Made by a program: the position numbers and the translations under genes. From Phycisphaeraceae bacterium (GTDB lineage: Bacteria > Planctomycetota > Phycisphaerae > Phycisphaerales > Phycisphaeraceae): 64,000 nucleotides of DNA. Below are positions 8,326 through 17,615 of the stretch, piece by piece. The notes under the pieces were generated by a model that worked only from the letters and a program-made list of their open reading frames with translations, was not told the origin of the DNA and did not search any database. The stretch is taken from contig JANQFR010000068.1 in NCBI GenBank assembly GCA_028277745.1, positions 1-64,000 on the forward strand, read 5' to 3'. Within the stretch, counting starts at the first letter, position 1, and each line of letters opens with the position of its first letter.

Positions 8326-9165
8326 ATGCCCCGATTGTCGGTGACCGTCCTTGGTGTTGTTGCGGCCATGCTCGCGGCCTGCGGCGACGCGGGCCCTTCC
8401 TCCCGCGACCCCGACGCCCTCGAGGGACGGCTGACGCTGACCGGCTCGAGCACCGTCGCGCCGGTCGCGGCGGAGATCGCCAAGCGCTATGAAACCCTGC
8501 ACCCCGGCGTGCGCATCGACGTGCAGACCGGCGGCTCCTCCCGCGGCATCGCCGACGCCCGCGGCGGCCTGGCCGACATCGGCATGTCGTCCCGCGCGCT
8601 CAAGCCCGCCGAGCGGGACGGCGTTGTCGAGCACGTGCTCGCCCGGGACGGCGTCGCCTTCGTCATCCACGCCGACAACCCGGTCGAGACCCTCACCCAT
8701 GAACAGGTCCTCGACATCTACACCGGCCGGATCGACAACTGGCGTGACGTGGGCGGCCGAGATGCGCCGATCGTCGTGATCAACCGTGCCGAGGGCCGGT
8801 CGGAGTTGGAACTGGTGACCGGGCATTTCAGGATCAAGCCGTCGCAGATCGACGCCGACGTCGTCGCCGGGGAGAACCAGCAGTGCGTGAAACTGGTGTC
8901 GGGCAACCCCGACGCGATCGTCTACCTGTCGGTGGGCACGGCCGAGTTCGAGGCGAGCCGCGGGGCGCCGTTGAAGCCCCTGCCGATGGACGGGGTGGCG
9001 GCGTCGACCGCGACGGTCCGCGCCGGCGCCTTCCCGCTCGGCCGCCCCCTGGTGCTGATCACCCGGCCGGGCGCGTCGCCCCTGGCGGAATCGTTCGTCG
9101 CGTACGCGTTGTCCGACCAGGTCCACGACCTGATCGAGAGGCAGTCTTTTGTCCCGACCGATTAA
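8326..9165 (+). CDS. pstS: Phosphate-binding lipoprotein of the Pst transporter
   Basis: A 279-residue periplasmic substrate-binding protein. The N-terminal signal ends in a lipobox LAAC, so the mature protein is probably anchored by lipid. The family signature LTGSSTVAPVAAEIAKRYE opens the mature domain. GGSSRGIADA and DIGMSSRALK follow, as in PstS-like proteins that bind phosphate through a cluster of Ser/Thr/Asp side chains. The ATG at 8326 gives a proper signal peptide with GGAG upstream; earlier in-frame starts do not. Its end overlaps pstC, the first gene of the permease. Confidence 0.9.
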   Translation: MPRLSVTVLGVVAAMLAACGDAGPSSRDPDALEGRLTLTGSSTVAPVAAEIAKRYETLHPGVRIDVQTGGSSRGIADARGGLADIGMSSRALKPAERDGVVEHVLARDGVAFVIHADNPVETLTHEQVLDIYTGRIDNWRDVGGRDAPIVVINRAEGRSELELVTGHFRIKPSQIDADVVAGENQQCVKLVSGNPDAIVYLSVGTAEFEASRGAPLKPLPMDGVAASTATVRAGAFPLGRPLVLITRPGASPLAESFVAYALSDQVHDLIERQSFVPTD

Positions 9166-10018
9166 CGACACGCTGCTGGTCTGGGGGCTGCGGGCCTGCG
9201 GGGCGGTGTCCGGGTCGGTCGTGCTGCTGATCGCGGTGTTTGTCTTCAAAGAGGCGTGGCCGGCGTTGCGGGAAATCGGCCCCCTGCGTTTTCTGGGCGC
9301 GGACCCGTCGTGGCACCCGGTGGAGGGCGTGTTCAACCTGACGCCCATGGCGGCGGCGACCCTGGCGGTGACGGTGGGCGCGGTCGCCCTCGCCGCGCCA
9401 TTGGGCGTGCTGTCGGCTGTGTTCTGCCACGCCTACGCCCCGCGGTGGGCGGCGGGGGCGTATCGGAGGCTGATCGAACTGCTCGCGGGCGTCCCGTCGG
9501 TGGTGTACGGGTTCTGGGGTTTGGTGGTGCTGGTCCCGCTGGTCGCGCAGTGGCGGCCGCCTGGCGCGAGCCTGCTCTCGGGGGTGTTGATCCTGGCGGT
9601 GATGATCCTGCCGACGGTGGCGCTCTTGTCGGAGGCGGCGCTGAAGAACGTGCCGAGGGATTATGCGCGGGGCGCCGCGGCGCTGGGGCTGTCGCGCTGG
9701 GCGACGCTCTGGCGCGTCGTGCTGCCCGCGGCCCGTCCGGGGATCGCGACCGGCGTGTTGCTGGCGACCGGCCGGGCGATCGGCGAGACGATGGCGGTGC
9801 TGATGGTCTGCGGCAACGTTGTCCAACTGCCCGGCAGCCTCCTGGCGCCGGTGCGGACGCTGACCGCCAACATCGCGCTGGAGATGGGCTACGCCTACGG
9901 CGTCCACCGCTCGGCGTTGTTCGTCACCGGCGTGCTGCTCCTGGCGCTGGTGGCGGGGCTGGTCCTGCTGGCGGAGTGGCTGAGCCGGGGCGACGTCAGG
10001 GGGACCGCGCATGGTTGA
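9149..10018 (+). CDS. pstC: Phosphate ABC transporter permease PstC
   Basis: A 289-residue inner-membrane permease with six predicted helices. The conserved cytoplasmic EAA-like loop is present as YARGAAALGLSRWATLWRVV. The tail GETMAVLMVCGN is characteristic of PstC. It forms the channel together with PstA. The best start is a TTG at 9149 that overlaps the last 17 bases of pstS; no better ATG exists before the first helix. It overlaps pstA by 8 bases, which indicates tight translational coupling. Confidence 0.92.
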   Translation: MSRPINDTLLVWGLRACGAVSGSVVLLIAVFVFKEAWPALREIGPLRFLGADPSWHPVEGVFNLTPMAAATLAVTVGAVALAAPLGVLSAVFCHAYAPRWAAGAYRRLIELLAGVPSVVYGFWGLVVLVPLVAQWRPPGASLLSGVLILAVMILPTVALLSEAALKNVPRDYARGAAALGLSRWATLWRVVLPAARPGIATGVLLATGRAIGETMAVLMVCGNVVQLPGSLLAPVRTLTANIALEMGYAYGVHRSALFVTGVLLLALVAGLVLLAEWLSRGDVRGTAHG

Positions 10019-10877
10019 CGCGCTAAGGGCCCGGCGTCATCGGATCGAGGACCTCGCGGCCGCCGTGGTCGTATGGGCGGCGGCGCTGGGCGTGACCGCG
10101 GTGTTCGTCTGGATCCTGGGCGGGCTGCTATGGCGGGGGCTGGGGGGCGTGTCGTGGTCGTTCCTGGTCCAGGCGCCGCGGGACGCGGGCCGGGCGGGGG
10201 GCATCGGCCCGGTGCTGGTCTCGACCGGGCTGATCCTGGCGGTCTGCCTGGCGGTGTCGCTGCCGATCGGGCTGGGCGCGGCGGCGCTGCTGGCGGAATT
10301 CGCCTCCGACCGGCATCTGTTCGGCCGGCTGGTGCGGCGGAGCCTGGATGTGCTGGCGGGGGTGCCGTCGATCGTGTTCGGGCTGTTCGGCGGGGTGTTC
10401 TTCTGCCAGGTGCTGGGCATGGGCTTTTCGATCATGGCCGGTGGGCTGACGCTGGCGTGCATGGTGCTGCCGATCCTGATCCGCTCGGCCGAGGTGGGGT
10501 TCCGCTCCGTGCCGGACGAGCACCGACACGCGGCCGCGGCGCTGGGGCTGTCACGGGCGTCGACGCTGTTCAAGGTCTTGCTGCCCGCGGCGATGCCGGG
10601 GGTGATCGTGGGGGTGGTGCTGGGCGTCGGCCGGGCGATGGCCGAGACCGCGGCGCTGCTGTTCACCAGCGGGTACGTGGACCGGATGCCCGGATCGCTG
10701 TGGGACTCGGGCCGGTCGCTGTCGATCCACATCTATCACCTGGCGATGAACATCAGCGGCGGCGACGCCAACGCGGGCGCCTCGGCGATCGTGCTGATGG
10801 TGCTGCTGCTGGCGATCAACCTGGCCGCGTCGTTCATCGCGTCGCATTTCCTGCAGCGAGGAGTCGTAAGCGTATGA
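10011..10877 (+). CDS. pstA: Phosphate ABC transporter permease PstA
   Basis: A 288-residue inner-membrane permease partner of PstC. It has about six helices and an EAA loop HAAAALGLSRASTLFKVLLP. The motif GRAMAETAALLFTSGY is typical of PstA. It starts with an ATG inside the end of pstC and ends in an ATGA overlap with pstB, so the three genes are read as one coupled unit. Confidence 0.93.
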   Translation: MVDALRARRHRIEDLAAAVVVWAAALGVTAVFVWILGGLLWRGLGGVSWSFLVQAPRDAGRAGGIGPVLVSTGLILAVCLAVSLPIGLGAAALLAEFASDRHLFGRLVRRSLDVLAGVPSIVFGLFGGVFFCQVLGMGFSIMAGGLTLACMVLPILIRSAEVGFRSVPDEHRHAAAALGLSRASTLFKVLLPAAMPGVIVGVVLGVGRAMAETAALLFTSGYVDRMPGSLWDSGRSLSIHIYHLAMNISGGDANAGASAIVLMVLLLAINLAASFIASHFLQRGVVSV

Positions 10878-11698
10878 ACCGTGACGCCGCTTTACGCTTA
10901 ACCGCCTTCGACGACGTCTCGCCCCGACCGGCGCCGCCGCTGATCCGCACCTGCTGCCTGTCGGTGCACTACGGCGCCAAGACCGCGGTGCGCGACGTCG
11001 AACTGGATATCGCCGAGGGCGCGGTCACCGCGCTCATCGGCCCGTCCGGCTGCGGCAAGTCGAGCTTCCTCTACAGCCTCAACCGCATGACCGACCTGAT
11101 CCCCGGCTGCCGCGTGACCGGGGCGGTGCGGATCGACGGCACGGACGTCTGCGAGCCGGGTGTCGACACCGTGCTGCTGCGCCGCCGCGTGGGCATGATC
11201 TTCCAGAAGCCCAACCCGTTCCCGATGTCGATCCGGCGTAACATCGAGCTGCCGCTCAAGGAGCACGGCGTGCGCGGCCGGGCTCGCCGGGCCGAGGTCG
11301 TGGAGACGGTGCTGCGCGACGTGGGGCTGTGGGACGAGGTGAAGGACCGGCTGCACGCGCCGGCGCAGGGGCTGTCGGGCGGTCAGCAGCAGCGGCTGTG
11401 CATCGCCCGGGCGCTGGCGCTGGAGCCGCGCGTGCTGCTGATGGACGAGCCGTGTTCGGCGCTGGACCCGATCGCCAGCGGCGTGGTGGAAGACCTGATC
11501 CGGCGCCTGCGGGGGCGGGTGACCCTGCTGGTGGTGACGCACAACCTCGCCCAGGCCCGCCGCATCGCCGACGCGACCGGCGTATTCTGGGTGCGCGACG
11601 GCGCGGGCGCCCTCGTGGAGCACGGCCCGACCGACGCGGTGTTCGAGCGGCCGGCCGCCGAGGAAACCCGGCGCTACGTCACCGGCTTGCACGGCTGA
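10874..11698 (+). CDS. pstB: Phosphate ABC transporter ATPase PstB
   Basis: A 274-residue ATPase that powers phosphate uptake. Walker A GPSGCGKS is at residues 56-63, the Q-loop FQKPNPFPMSI follows and is diagnostic of PstB, the signature LSGGQQQR begins at 167 and Walker B VLLMDEP spans 187-193. The ATG overlaps the pstA stop. No phoU follows; the next gene encodes an ArsR-type regulator 93 bases downstream. Confidence 0.95.
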   Translation: MNRDAALRLTAFDDVSPRPAPPLIRTCCLSVHYGAKTAVRDVELDIAEGAVTALIGPSGCGKSSFLYSLNRMTDLIPGCRVTGAVRIDGTDVCEPGVDTVLLRRRVGMIFQKPNPFPMSIRRNIELPLKEHGVRGRARRAEVVETVLRDVGLWDEVKDRLHAPAQGLSGGQQQRLCIARALALEPRVLLMDEPCSALDPIASGVVEDLIRRLRGRVTLLVVTHNLAQARRIADATGVFWVRDGAGALVEHGPTDAVFERPAAEETRRYVTGLHG

Positions 11699-11791
11699 AC
11701 CGTCGTCCGCTTGACGTTTTTTGTTTTTGCCTCGACAAATCGGCGGACGGCTTCTTGAATAGAAGCGCCGCCGATCAACCCAGGAGCGCTT

Positions 11792-12118
11792 GTGCCGCTG
11801 ACCACCCTGAACCCCCACCGCTGCGCTGACAAACTCAAGGTCCTGGCCGACCCGGTCCGGCTGGCCGTGATCGAGCGCCTCAGCCGCGACGCGTGGGCGG
11901 TGACCGAGCTCGCCGAGGCGCTGGACGTCTCGCAGCCGCTGCTCTCCCATCACCTGAAGGTGCTCCGCGAGGCCGGGCTGGTCGTCGGCAAACGCAGCGG
12001 CAAGCGGACGGTCTATCGCCTGGCCAAGGGCGTCCGCAAAACCACCGACGGCCGGGCGATCGACCTGGCCTGTTGCCAGCTGTCGTTTGGCGTGAAACCG
12101 GACACGAACAGTGCGTAG
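11792..12118 (+). CDS. ArsR/SmtB-family transcriptional regulator
   Basis: A 108-residue winged-helix repressor-like protein. The recognition region VTELAEALDVSQPLLSHHLK is at residues 37-56, followed by the wing VGKRSGKRTVYRL. Candidate ligand cysteines are Cys11 and the pair Cys94-Cys95 near the C-terminus; the classic ELCVCDL motif of arsenic sensors is absent. The start is a GTG with CAGGAG upstream. Its position after pstB and before a thioredoxin-domain gene makes the pst genes or that gene plausible targets. The metal or other effector is unknown. Confidence 0.85.
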   Translation: MPLTTLNPHRCADKLKVLADPVRLAVIERLSRDAWAVTELAEALDVSQPLLSHHLKVLREAGLVVGKRSGKRTVYRLAKGVRKTTDGRAIDLACCQLSFGVKPDTNSA

Positions 12119-12154
12119 CAGGATGAAACCCCAACCCCTTGCCGAGGGGGCCCG

Positions 12155-14551
12155 ATGAAACGCCTGATCCTTTACTCCTCGATGCTCGCCGCCCTCGCGG
12201 CGCTGACCGGATCCTTCCTTATGAACAGCAGCGCTCAAACCCCCGCCCACCCCCACGCCGACAAACTCGTCAACGACGACGGGTCGTGGAAATACACCAA
12301 CGCCCTGATCGGTGAGACCAGCCCCTACCTGCTCCAGCATGCGCACAACCCGGTCGATTGGCGGCCGTGGGGCGCCGAGGCGTTTGAGGAGGCGCGCCGG
12401 CTCGACAAGCCGATCTTCCTCAGCGTCGGCTACTCCACCTGTTACTGGTGCCACGTCATGGAGCGGCAGAGCTTCGAGAACCCGGCGATCGCCGCGATCA
12501 TGAACGAGCACTACGTGAACATCAAGGTCGACCGCGAAGAGCGCCCCGACGTCGACGACCTCTACATGACCGCCACGCAGATCATGACCCGCAGCGGCGG
12601 CTGGCCGATGAGCGTGTTTCTCACCCCGCCCGGCGCCGACGGGCCCGACGACCCCGGCCTCAAGCCGTTCTACGCCGGCACCTACTTCCCCCCCGAGCCC
12701 GCGCCCGGCCGGCCGGGGTTCCCCCAGGTCCTCGAAGGCTTGTCCAAGGCCTGGCGCGAACAGCGCGGCGAAGTGCTCGAACAGGCCCGCAACCTGACCG
12801 CGGCCGTCGAGCAGACCCTCACCCAGCGCGATGCGCCCGGGCCCGTCGACGGCCAGACGATCCAGGACGCCGCCAACGGCCTGCTCCGCATCTACGACGC
12901 CGAGCACGGCGGGTTCGGCGTCGCCCCCAAGTTCCCCCAGCCCGCCAACGCCGGGCTCCTGCTCGCCGTCCTCCGCAACAACCCTATCCCCGACCTCGGC
13001 GATGCGATCCACCACACCCTCGATCGCATGGCCCGCGGCGGGATGTATGACCAGGTCGGCGGTGGATTCCACCGATACAGCACCGACGAGAAGTGGCTCG
13101 TGCCCCACTTCGAGAAAATGCTCTACGACAACGGCCAGCTCCTGTCGATCTACGCCGACGCGATGGCGTCGGCCGACGAGACCCAGCGCGAGCAGTACCG
13201 GCGTGTTATGCGCGAGACCGCTGATTACGTCTTGCGCGAAATGACGGACGAGACCGGCGCGTTCTGGTCGGCCCAGGACGCGGAGGTCAACGCCATGGAG
13301 GGCGGCAACTACGTCTGGACCGCCCAGCAGGTGAAGGACGCGATCGGCGACGCCGAACTGCAGGCGTTCGCGCTCAAGCTCTACGGCCTCGACCGCGGCA
13401 CGAATTTCCGCGACCCTCATCACCCCGGCGCCGAGGCGGTGAACGTGCTGTACCTGCCGACGCCGCTGCACGAGCTGGGCGACGGCGCCGCCGAGAAACG
13501 CCAACAGGTCAACGCGCAGCTGAAGGTGGTGCGTGACCGGCGCGACCAGCCCGGCACGGACGACAAGGTCCTGACCGCCTGGAACGGGCTGATGATCGCG
13601 GGGCTGGCCGACGCGTCGGTTACGTTGGATGAGCCGAGGTACGCCCAGGCGGCGGCGCGGGCGGCCGACGCGATCGTCGAGCACATGTCGGCCGCGGACG
13701 GCGGCCTCTACCGCACCATGCGTCGTAGCGAGGCGAAGGTGCTCGCGTTTCTGGAGGATTACGCCTTCTTCGTGCGCGGCCTGCTGGCCCTGCACCGCGC
13801 CGGCCTCGGCGACGGCAAGTATCTGGATTGGGCGAAGCGCTACACCGACGCCGCCATCGAGCGGTTCGCCGCGCCCGGAGGCGGGTATTACGACACCCTC
13901 GCCGACCAGGCCGACCTGCTGGTGCGCCAGAAGGGGGTCTATGACGGGGCGCTGCCCAGCGGCAACAGCGTGATGGCGCACAACCTTGTGGGGTTGTACG
14001 AAGCCATCGGCGATCCGGCGTACCTCGAACACGCTGCGGCGGACCTCCGCAGCGCCTCGACGTCGTTGGAGGAGCTGGGGCCGGGGGTGTCGCACCTGCA
14101 GGAGGCGGCCTTGCGGGTGCTCGAAGCCGCGCCGCCCGCGTTGCGTACGAAGCTGGCCGCCCCCGCGTCGGCCCGTCCGGAGGCCGGGGGGCCCGTGCGG
14201 GTGCGCGTCGAACCCGCGCAGGTCGCTTCGCCCGGCTCGCTGACCGTCACCCTCGCCATCGAACCGCCGTATCACCTCAACGCTAACCCCGCCTCGATGT
14301 CGAATCTGATCCCGACCCGGTTGTTTGTTGACAAGGAAGACGTCGAGATCGAGGTCGACTACCCTGAGCCGAAGGTAGCGCGGTTTGCGTTCGCGGACGA
14401 GCCGATCGCGGTGTATGAGGGCGAGGTGACATTGAAGGTGCGGGTGCGCGGCGACGCCGCGGGCGCGGCGCTCATGCTCGAATACCAGGCGTGCGACGAC
14501 GCGGCCTGCCTCGCGCCGCAGACCGTGCGCGTGCCGGTGACGTTCGAGTAA
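12155..14551 (+). CDS. YyaL-type thioredoxin-domain protein (DUF255) with a C-terminal DsbD-like domain
   Basis: A 798-residue protein in three parts. The N-terminus has a hydrophobic signal-like segment (about 5-20). A DUF255 thioredoxin-like domain follows with CYWCHVM (Cys96, Cys99). A large alpha/alpha-toroid region (about 240-680), related in fold to N-acylglucosamine epimerase-like proteins, carries [15 protein letters not shown] and [12 protein letters not shown]. After the usual end of YyaL, about 100 extra residues resemble the N-terminal domain of DsbD, with YHLNANPAS and [15 protein letters not shown] (Cys780, Cys785). The pairing suggests thiol-disulfide chemistry in the periplasm. 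YyaL family function is not firmly established. Confidence 0.85.
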   Translation: MKRLILYSSMLAALAALTGSFLMNSSAQTPAHPHADKLVNDDGSWKYTNALIGETSPYLLQHAHNPVDWRPWGAEAFEEARRLDKPIFLSVGYSTCYWCHVMERQSFENPAIAAIMNEHYVNIKVDREERPDVDDLYMTATQIMTRSGGWPMSVFLTPPGADGPDDPGLKPFYAGTYFPPEPAPGRPGFPQVLEGLSKAWREQRGEVLEQARNLTAAVEQTLTQRDAPGPVDGQTIQDAANGLLRIYDAEHGGFGVAPKFPQPANAGLLLAVLRNNPIPDLGDAIHHTLDRMARGGMYDQVGGGFHRYSTDEKWLVPHFEKMLYDNGQLLSIYADAMASADETQREQYRRVMRETADYVLREMTDETGAFWSAQDAEVNAMEGGNYVWTAQQVKDAIGDAELQAFALKLYGLDRGTNFRDPHHPGAEAVNVLYLPTPLHELGDGAAEKRQQVNAQLKVVRDRRDQPGTDDKVLTAWNGLMIAGLADASVTLDEPRYAQAAARAADAIVEHMSAADGGLYRTMRRSEAKVLAFLEDYAFFVRGLLALHRAGLGDGKYLDWAKRYTDAAIERFAAPGGGYYDTLADQADLLVRQKGVYDGALPSGNSVMAHNLVGLYEAIGDPAYLEHAAADLRSASTSLEELGPGVSHLQEAALRVLEAAPPALRTKLAAPASARPEAGGPVRVRVEPAQVASPGSLTVTLAIEPPYHLNANPASMSNLIPTRLFVDKEDVEIEVDYPEPKVARFAFADEPIAVYEGEVTLKVRVRGDAAGAALMLEYQACDDAACLAPQTVRVPVTFE

Positions 14552-14562
14552 CATGCCCGGCG

Positions 14563-15339
14563 ATGATCGACACGCATTGCCACCTGACCTATGACGGGCT
14601 ACGCGAGCGCGTCGACGCCGTGATCGCCGCGGCGAACGCCGCCGGGGTCGGCCGGATGATCAGCGTCGGAACGACGCCCGACGATGCTCGCCGCGCGGTC
14701 GCCCTGACCGAGCGATTCGACGGGGTGTACGCCACCGTCGGCCTGCATCCCCACTACGCCGCCGATGCCGACCTCGCCGCCCTGACCGCCGCGATGCGGC
14801 AGTTGGCGGAACATCCGCGCGTGGTCGCGCTGGGCGAGATGGGGCTGGACCGCCACTACCCCGACCCCCCGATCGCGGCCCAGCGCGAGGCGTTCGCCGC
14901 TCAACTGGCGGTGATGCGTGAACAGCCCGACATGCCGGGCGTCATCCACAACCGCGAGGCGACCGACGACACCCTCGCCATGATCGTCGACAGCGGCGTC
15001 GCCGGCGAGCGGTTCGTGTTCCATTGCTTCACGGGCGGGCCCGACGAGGCCGACCGCATCCTCGCCGCCGGCGCCATGATCAGCTTCACCGGCATCGTCA
15101 CGTTCGGCAGCGCCCGCGACGTGGCTGAGGCGAGCGACCGCGTGCCGCTGGACCGGCTGATGATCGAGACCGATTCGCCTTACCTGACCCCCGCCCCGCA
15201 CCGCAAGGTCCGGCCGAACCAGCCGCGGTACGTCGCGGACGTGGCCCGGTTCCTGGCGGCGCGGCGCGACATGCCGCTCGACGCGTTTGTGGCGCGGGTT
15301 GACGCCAACGCGGAGCGGTTTTTCGCGAAACTGCGGTGA
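14563..15339 (+). CDS. tatD: TatD-family metal-dependent deoxyribonuclease
   Basis: A 258-residue TIM-barrel hydrolase with the TatD metal ligands: His5 and His7 in DTHCH, Glu in ALGEMGLD, His in GVIHNRE, His in FHCFTG and Asp in IETDSPYL. TatD enzymes are Mg-dependent 3'-5' DNases linked to DNA repair or turnover. The ATG lies 11 bases after the preceding stop with no clear ribosome binding site. A family B repeat begins 4 bases after the stop. Confidence 0.92.
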   Translation: MIDTHCHLTYDGLRERVDAVIAAANAAGVGRMISVGTTPDDARRAVALTERFDGVYATVGLHPHYAADADLAALTAAMRQLAEHPRVVALGEMGLDRHYPDPPIAAQREAFAAQLAVMREQPDMPGVIHNREATDDTLAMIVDSGVAGERFVFHCFTGGPDEADRILAAGAMISFTGIVTFGSARDVAEASDRVPLDRLMIETDSPYLTPAPHRKVRPNQPRYVADVARFLAARRDMPLDAFVARVDANAERFFAKLR

Positions 15340-15343
15340 CCCG

Positions 15344-15423
15344 AAGCCGGCCCTGAGCGCAGCGAAGATCCGGATGGCTTGAGGCGGTCGAATCCGGACC
15401 TTCGCTGCGCTCAGGACCGGCTT
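15344..15423. repeat. Family B inverted repeat pair, copy 1
   Basis: Two 32-bp arms in inverted order. The left arm 15344-15375 reads AAGCCGGCCCTGAGCGCAGC onward, and the right arm 15392-15423 is its near-perfect complement. They are separated by 16 bases. The same arms, in opposite order, flank the transposase gene at 30536-31135. The pair lies between the convergent ends of tatD and the PilZ gene. Confidence 0.9.
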
Positions 15424-15446
15424 GACGTGCACTCGCCCCGGCGTGT

Positions 15447-15833
15447 TTACGCGGCGCGCTTCCGGCCGTGGTGCGTGAGGTAGCTCGTCAGGCGCCGGAC
15501 GTCGGTTTCGTTCTGGAACGTCTCGAAGGCCATGGCCATCCGGACCGGGCCGGGGGCGTCCTCATCCTCGTGGACGCGGACGATGTGCCCGGTCGCGCGG
15601 ATCGTGGCGTGGCTGTCGCCGGGCAGCATCCCCCGGATCTCGATGGCGGCGCCGGGCTCCATCGGCTCATCCAGCTCGAACCGCATGCCGCTGAGGGAGA
15701 TGTCGTAGATGTAGCCGGTGTGGCGGTAGGTGGTGTCTCCCACACGGCGGACCCGCAGCAGCGTGTACATGGCCGGCACGGGCAGCCGGGGGTGGCGGCG
15801 GGCTTCGGCGATCGGGAATCCGTAAGAGGACAT
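15447..15833 (-). CDS. PilZ-domain protein
   Basis: A 128-residue single-domain PilZ protein, a likely c-di-GMP receptor. The ARRHPRLPV segment supplies the RxxxR motif, and DISLSGMRFEL matches the D/NxSxxG motif that contacts c-di-GMP. CCGGAG lies 7 bases before the ATG at 15833, so I prefer this start to the ATG 24 bases earlier. No motility or cellulose genes adjoin it; the neighbouring sugar-nucleotide dehydratase is divergent. Binding is inferred from motifs only. Confidence 0.85.
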   Translation of the reverse strand: MSSYGFPIAEARRHPRLPVPAMYTLLRVRRVGDTTYRHTGYIYDISLSGMRFELDEPMEPGAAIEIRGMLPGDSHATIRATGHIVRVHEDEDAPGPVRMAMAFETFQNETDVRRLTSYLTHHGRKRAA

Positions 15834-15974
15834 GCGGGGCTCCGGGGTCTTGATCAACAGGTCCGAAGCGCGTATCGACGGGTTGAGGGGGCCGGTTTAG
15901 GCCGTACAGACGGAAAAATCCGCATCATCGGCGCCGCCTGCAGACGGGCGCGGGGTCCAGCCGATAACACGTGC

Positions 15975-17471
15975 ATGGATGACTCCGCCGCCTCGCTCGC
16001 CCGCATCGGCTCGCCGCTGCCCGAGCCGCCCCTGGCCGCCGCGACGCTGCTGGCGGGTGTCGCCACGAGCGTGTCGCAGCTCCGGAACGGGTTGTCGACG
16101 GTGCGCCCGGCGGTGCGCGTCGTGGGGTGCCTGCTGCCCCAGGCGGACGGCGCCGCCGACCCCGGCTGCCCGGTGCTGGGGGGGTTCGATGAACTGGAGC
16201 GGGTGCTCGAGCAGCACCCCGTCGATCAGGTTCTGCTGAGCCTGCCGTTGGCCATGAGTGGGCCGCTAGAGGCGATGGTCGAGCGGCTGGAACGGTCGGA
16301 TATCGCGTGGCGGTTCATGCCGACGCTCGCCGATCAACTGGCGGGGCGGACCCACGCGCCAGGCGGGCCCCGGCCTTCCTTCGGCCGGGATGAACTGGAT
16401 GTCGCCCGGCTGATCAACCGCCAGCCCCGGCCGCTGGACGACGCGGCGATCCGCCGGGCGTTGCAGGGCAAGCGGGTGCTTATCACCGGCGCGGGCGGCT
16501 CGATCGGCTCCGAGCTGGCGCGGATCGTCTGCCGGTTCGACCCCGCGGCGCTGCTGCTGGTCGAACGGTCGGAAAACGCGCTGTTCGAGATCGACCGGCA
16601 GATCAAGCGGCTCCACCCCGCGCTCGAACGGGCCGCGCTGCTTCACGACGTGACCGACGCCGACGCCACGCTCGACCTGCTGGACCGCGATCGGCCGGAC
16701 GTGATCTTCCACGCCGCCGCCCACAAGCACGTGCCCATGATGGAGGGCCACCCCGCCGCGGCGGTCGAGAACAACTTCTTCGGCACCCGCTCGGTCGCCG
16801 ACGCCGCCGACCGCTTCGGCGTCGAGCGGTTCGTCATGATCTCGACCGACAAGGCGGTCAACCCCTCGTCCGTCATGGGCGCCACCAAGCGGCTGGCCGA
16901 GCTTTACATCCAGCACCTCAACCGGACCAGCCGCACGATCTACGCCATGGTCCGGTTCGGCAACGTCCTGGGCTCGGCCTGCAGCGTGCTGCCGATCTGG
17001 GGCGACCAGCTCTCGCACGGCGGGCCGATCACCGTGACCCACCCGCAGATGACGCGTTACTTCATGACCATCCCCGAAGCCGCGGGCCTCGTGCTGCAGG
17101 CCGGCGCCTACGCCGACGGCGGCGAGGTCTTCCTGCTCGACATGGGCGAGCCGGTCAACATCCTCGGACTGGCGCGTCGTTTTGTCCGCCTGCGCGGGTT
17201 CGAACCCGACGTCGATATCGAGGTCAGGATCACCGGCGTCCGCCCCGGCGAGAAGCTCTTCGAAGAACTCGCCTACAGCGGCGAGGACAAGCGGCCCACC
17301 CCCCACCCCTCGGTCGCGATCTGGGCCACCGACCCCCCGGCCGACGCTTCGATGGCCGCGATCGTCACCGCCTTCGAACGCCTGCGCCGCCGGCGGGGCG
17401 TCGGGCGTGACGCGATTGTCGCTGCGCTGCGGTCGAGCCTCCCCGAGATGACCCACGCCGCCGCCGGCTGA
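15975..17471 (+). CDS. CapD/PglF-like nucleotide-sugar 4,6-dehydratase without membrane helices
   Basis: A 498-residue enzyme probably acting on UDP-GlcNAc in surface polysaccharide synthesis. Residues about 30-125 form a CoA-binding-like Rossmann remnant. The SDR catalytic domain starts with the NAD motif GAGGSIGS (172-179) and HAAAHKHVPMME. The active site STDKAVNP...MGATK keeps the Met301/Lys305 variant of the SDR Tyr/Lys pair seen in this family. WbpM, CapD and PglF normally have four N-terminal membrane helices; none is present here. The ATG at 15975 has no strong ribosome binding site. A longer start would run into sequence antisense to the PilZ gene and adds no helices. Confidence 0.82.
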   Translation: MDDSAASLARIGSPLPEPPLAAATLLAGVATSVSQLRNGLSTVRPAVRVVGCLLPQADGAADPGCPVLGGFDELERVLEQHPVDQVLLSLPLAMSGPLEAMVERLERSDIAWRFMPTLADQLAGRTHAPGGPRPSFGRDELDVARLINRQPRPLDDAAIRRALQGKRVLITGAGGSIGSELARIVCRFDPAALLLVERSENALFEIDRQIKRLHPALERAALLHDVTDADATLDLLDRDRPDVIFHAAAHKHVPMMEGHPAAAVENNFFGTRSVADAADRFGVERFVMISTDKAVNPSSVMGATKRLAELYIQHLNRTSRTIYAMVRFGNVLGSACSVLPIWGDQLSHGGPITVTHPQMTRYFMTIPEAAGLVLQAGAYADGGEVFLLDMGEPVNILGLARRFVRLRGFEPDVDIEVRITGVRPGEKLFEELAYSGEDKRPTPHPSVAIWATDPPADASMAAIVTAFERLRRRRGVGRDAIVAALRSSLPEMTHAAAG

Positions 17472-17527
17472 ATCGTCAGCCCGGCCCCGGCCGCCGCTGA
17501 ACGCCCATCATCCCGACAAGAAATCAC

Positions 17528-17556
17528 TTCACGCCGCCCATCCGGCGCGCTATGCT
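17528..17556 (+). promoter_or_regulatory. Possible promoter of the aldehyde dehydrogenase gene
   Basis: TTCACG and TATGCT, each 4/6 to consensus, are separated by 17 bases and lie 60 bases before the start codon. Confidence 0.35.
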
Positions 17557-17615
17557 GTTGTAGGTCACCTCTTACCGAACGCAACGCTCCTTACAACCTG
17601 TCTTGGAGACCCGCC

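Noticed and set aside
10898-14554. A 1218-codon open frame on the minus strand across pstB, the ArsR gene and the YyaL-type gene
   Set aside because: It spans three well-supported genes on the other strand and encodes Arg/Gly/Val-rich sequence with no domain. It is a GC artefact.
17203-17221. A GGGTTCGAACCC stretch like a tRNA T-arm
   Set aside because: It lies inside the CapD-like gene as coding sequence (RGFEPDV), and no acceptor or anticodon arms can be built around it.
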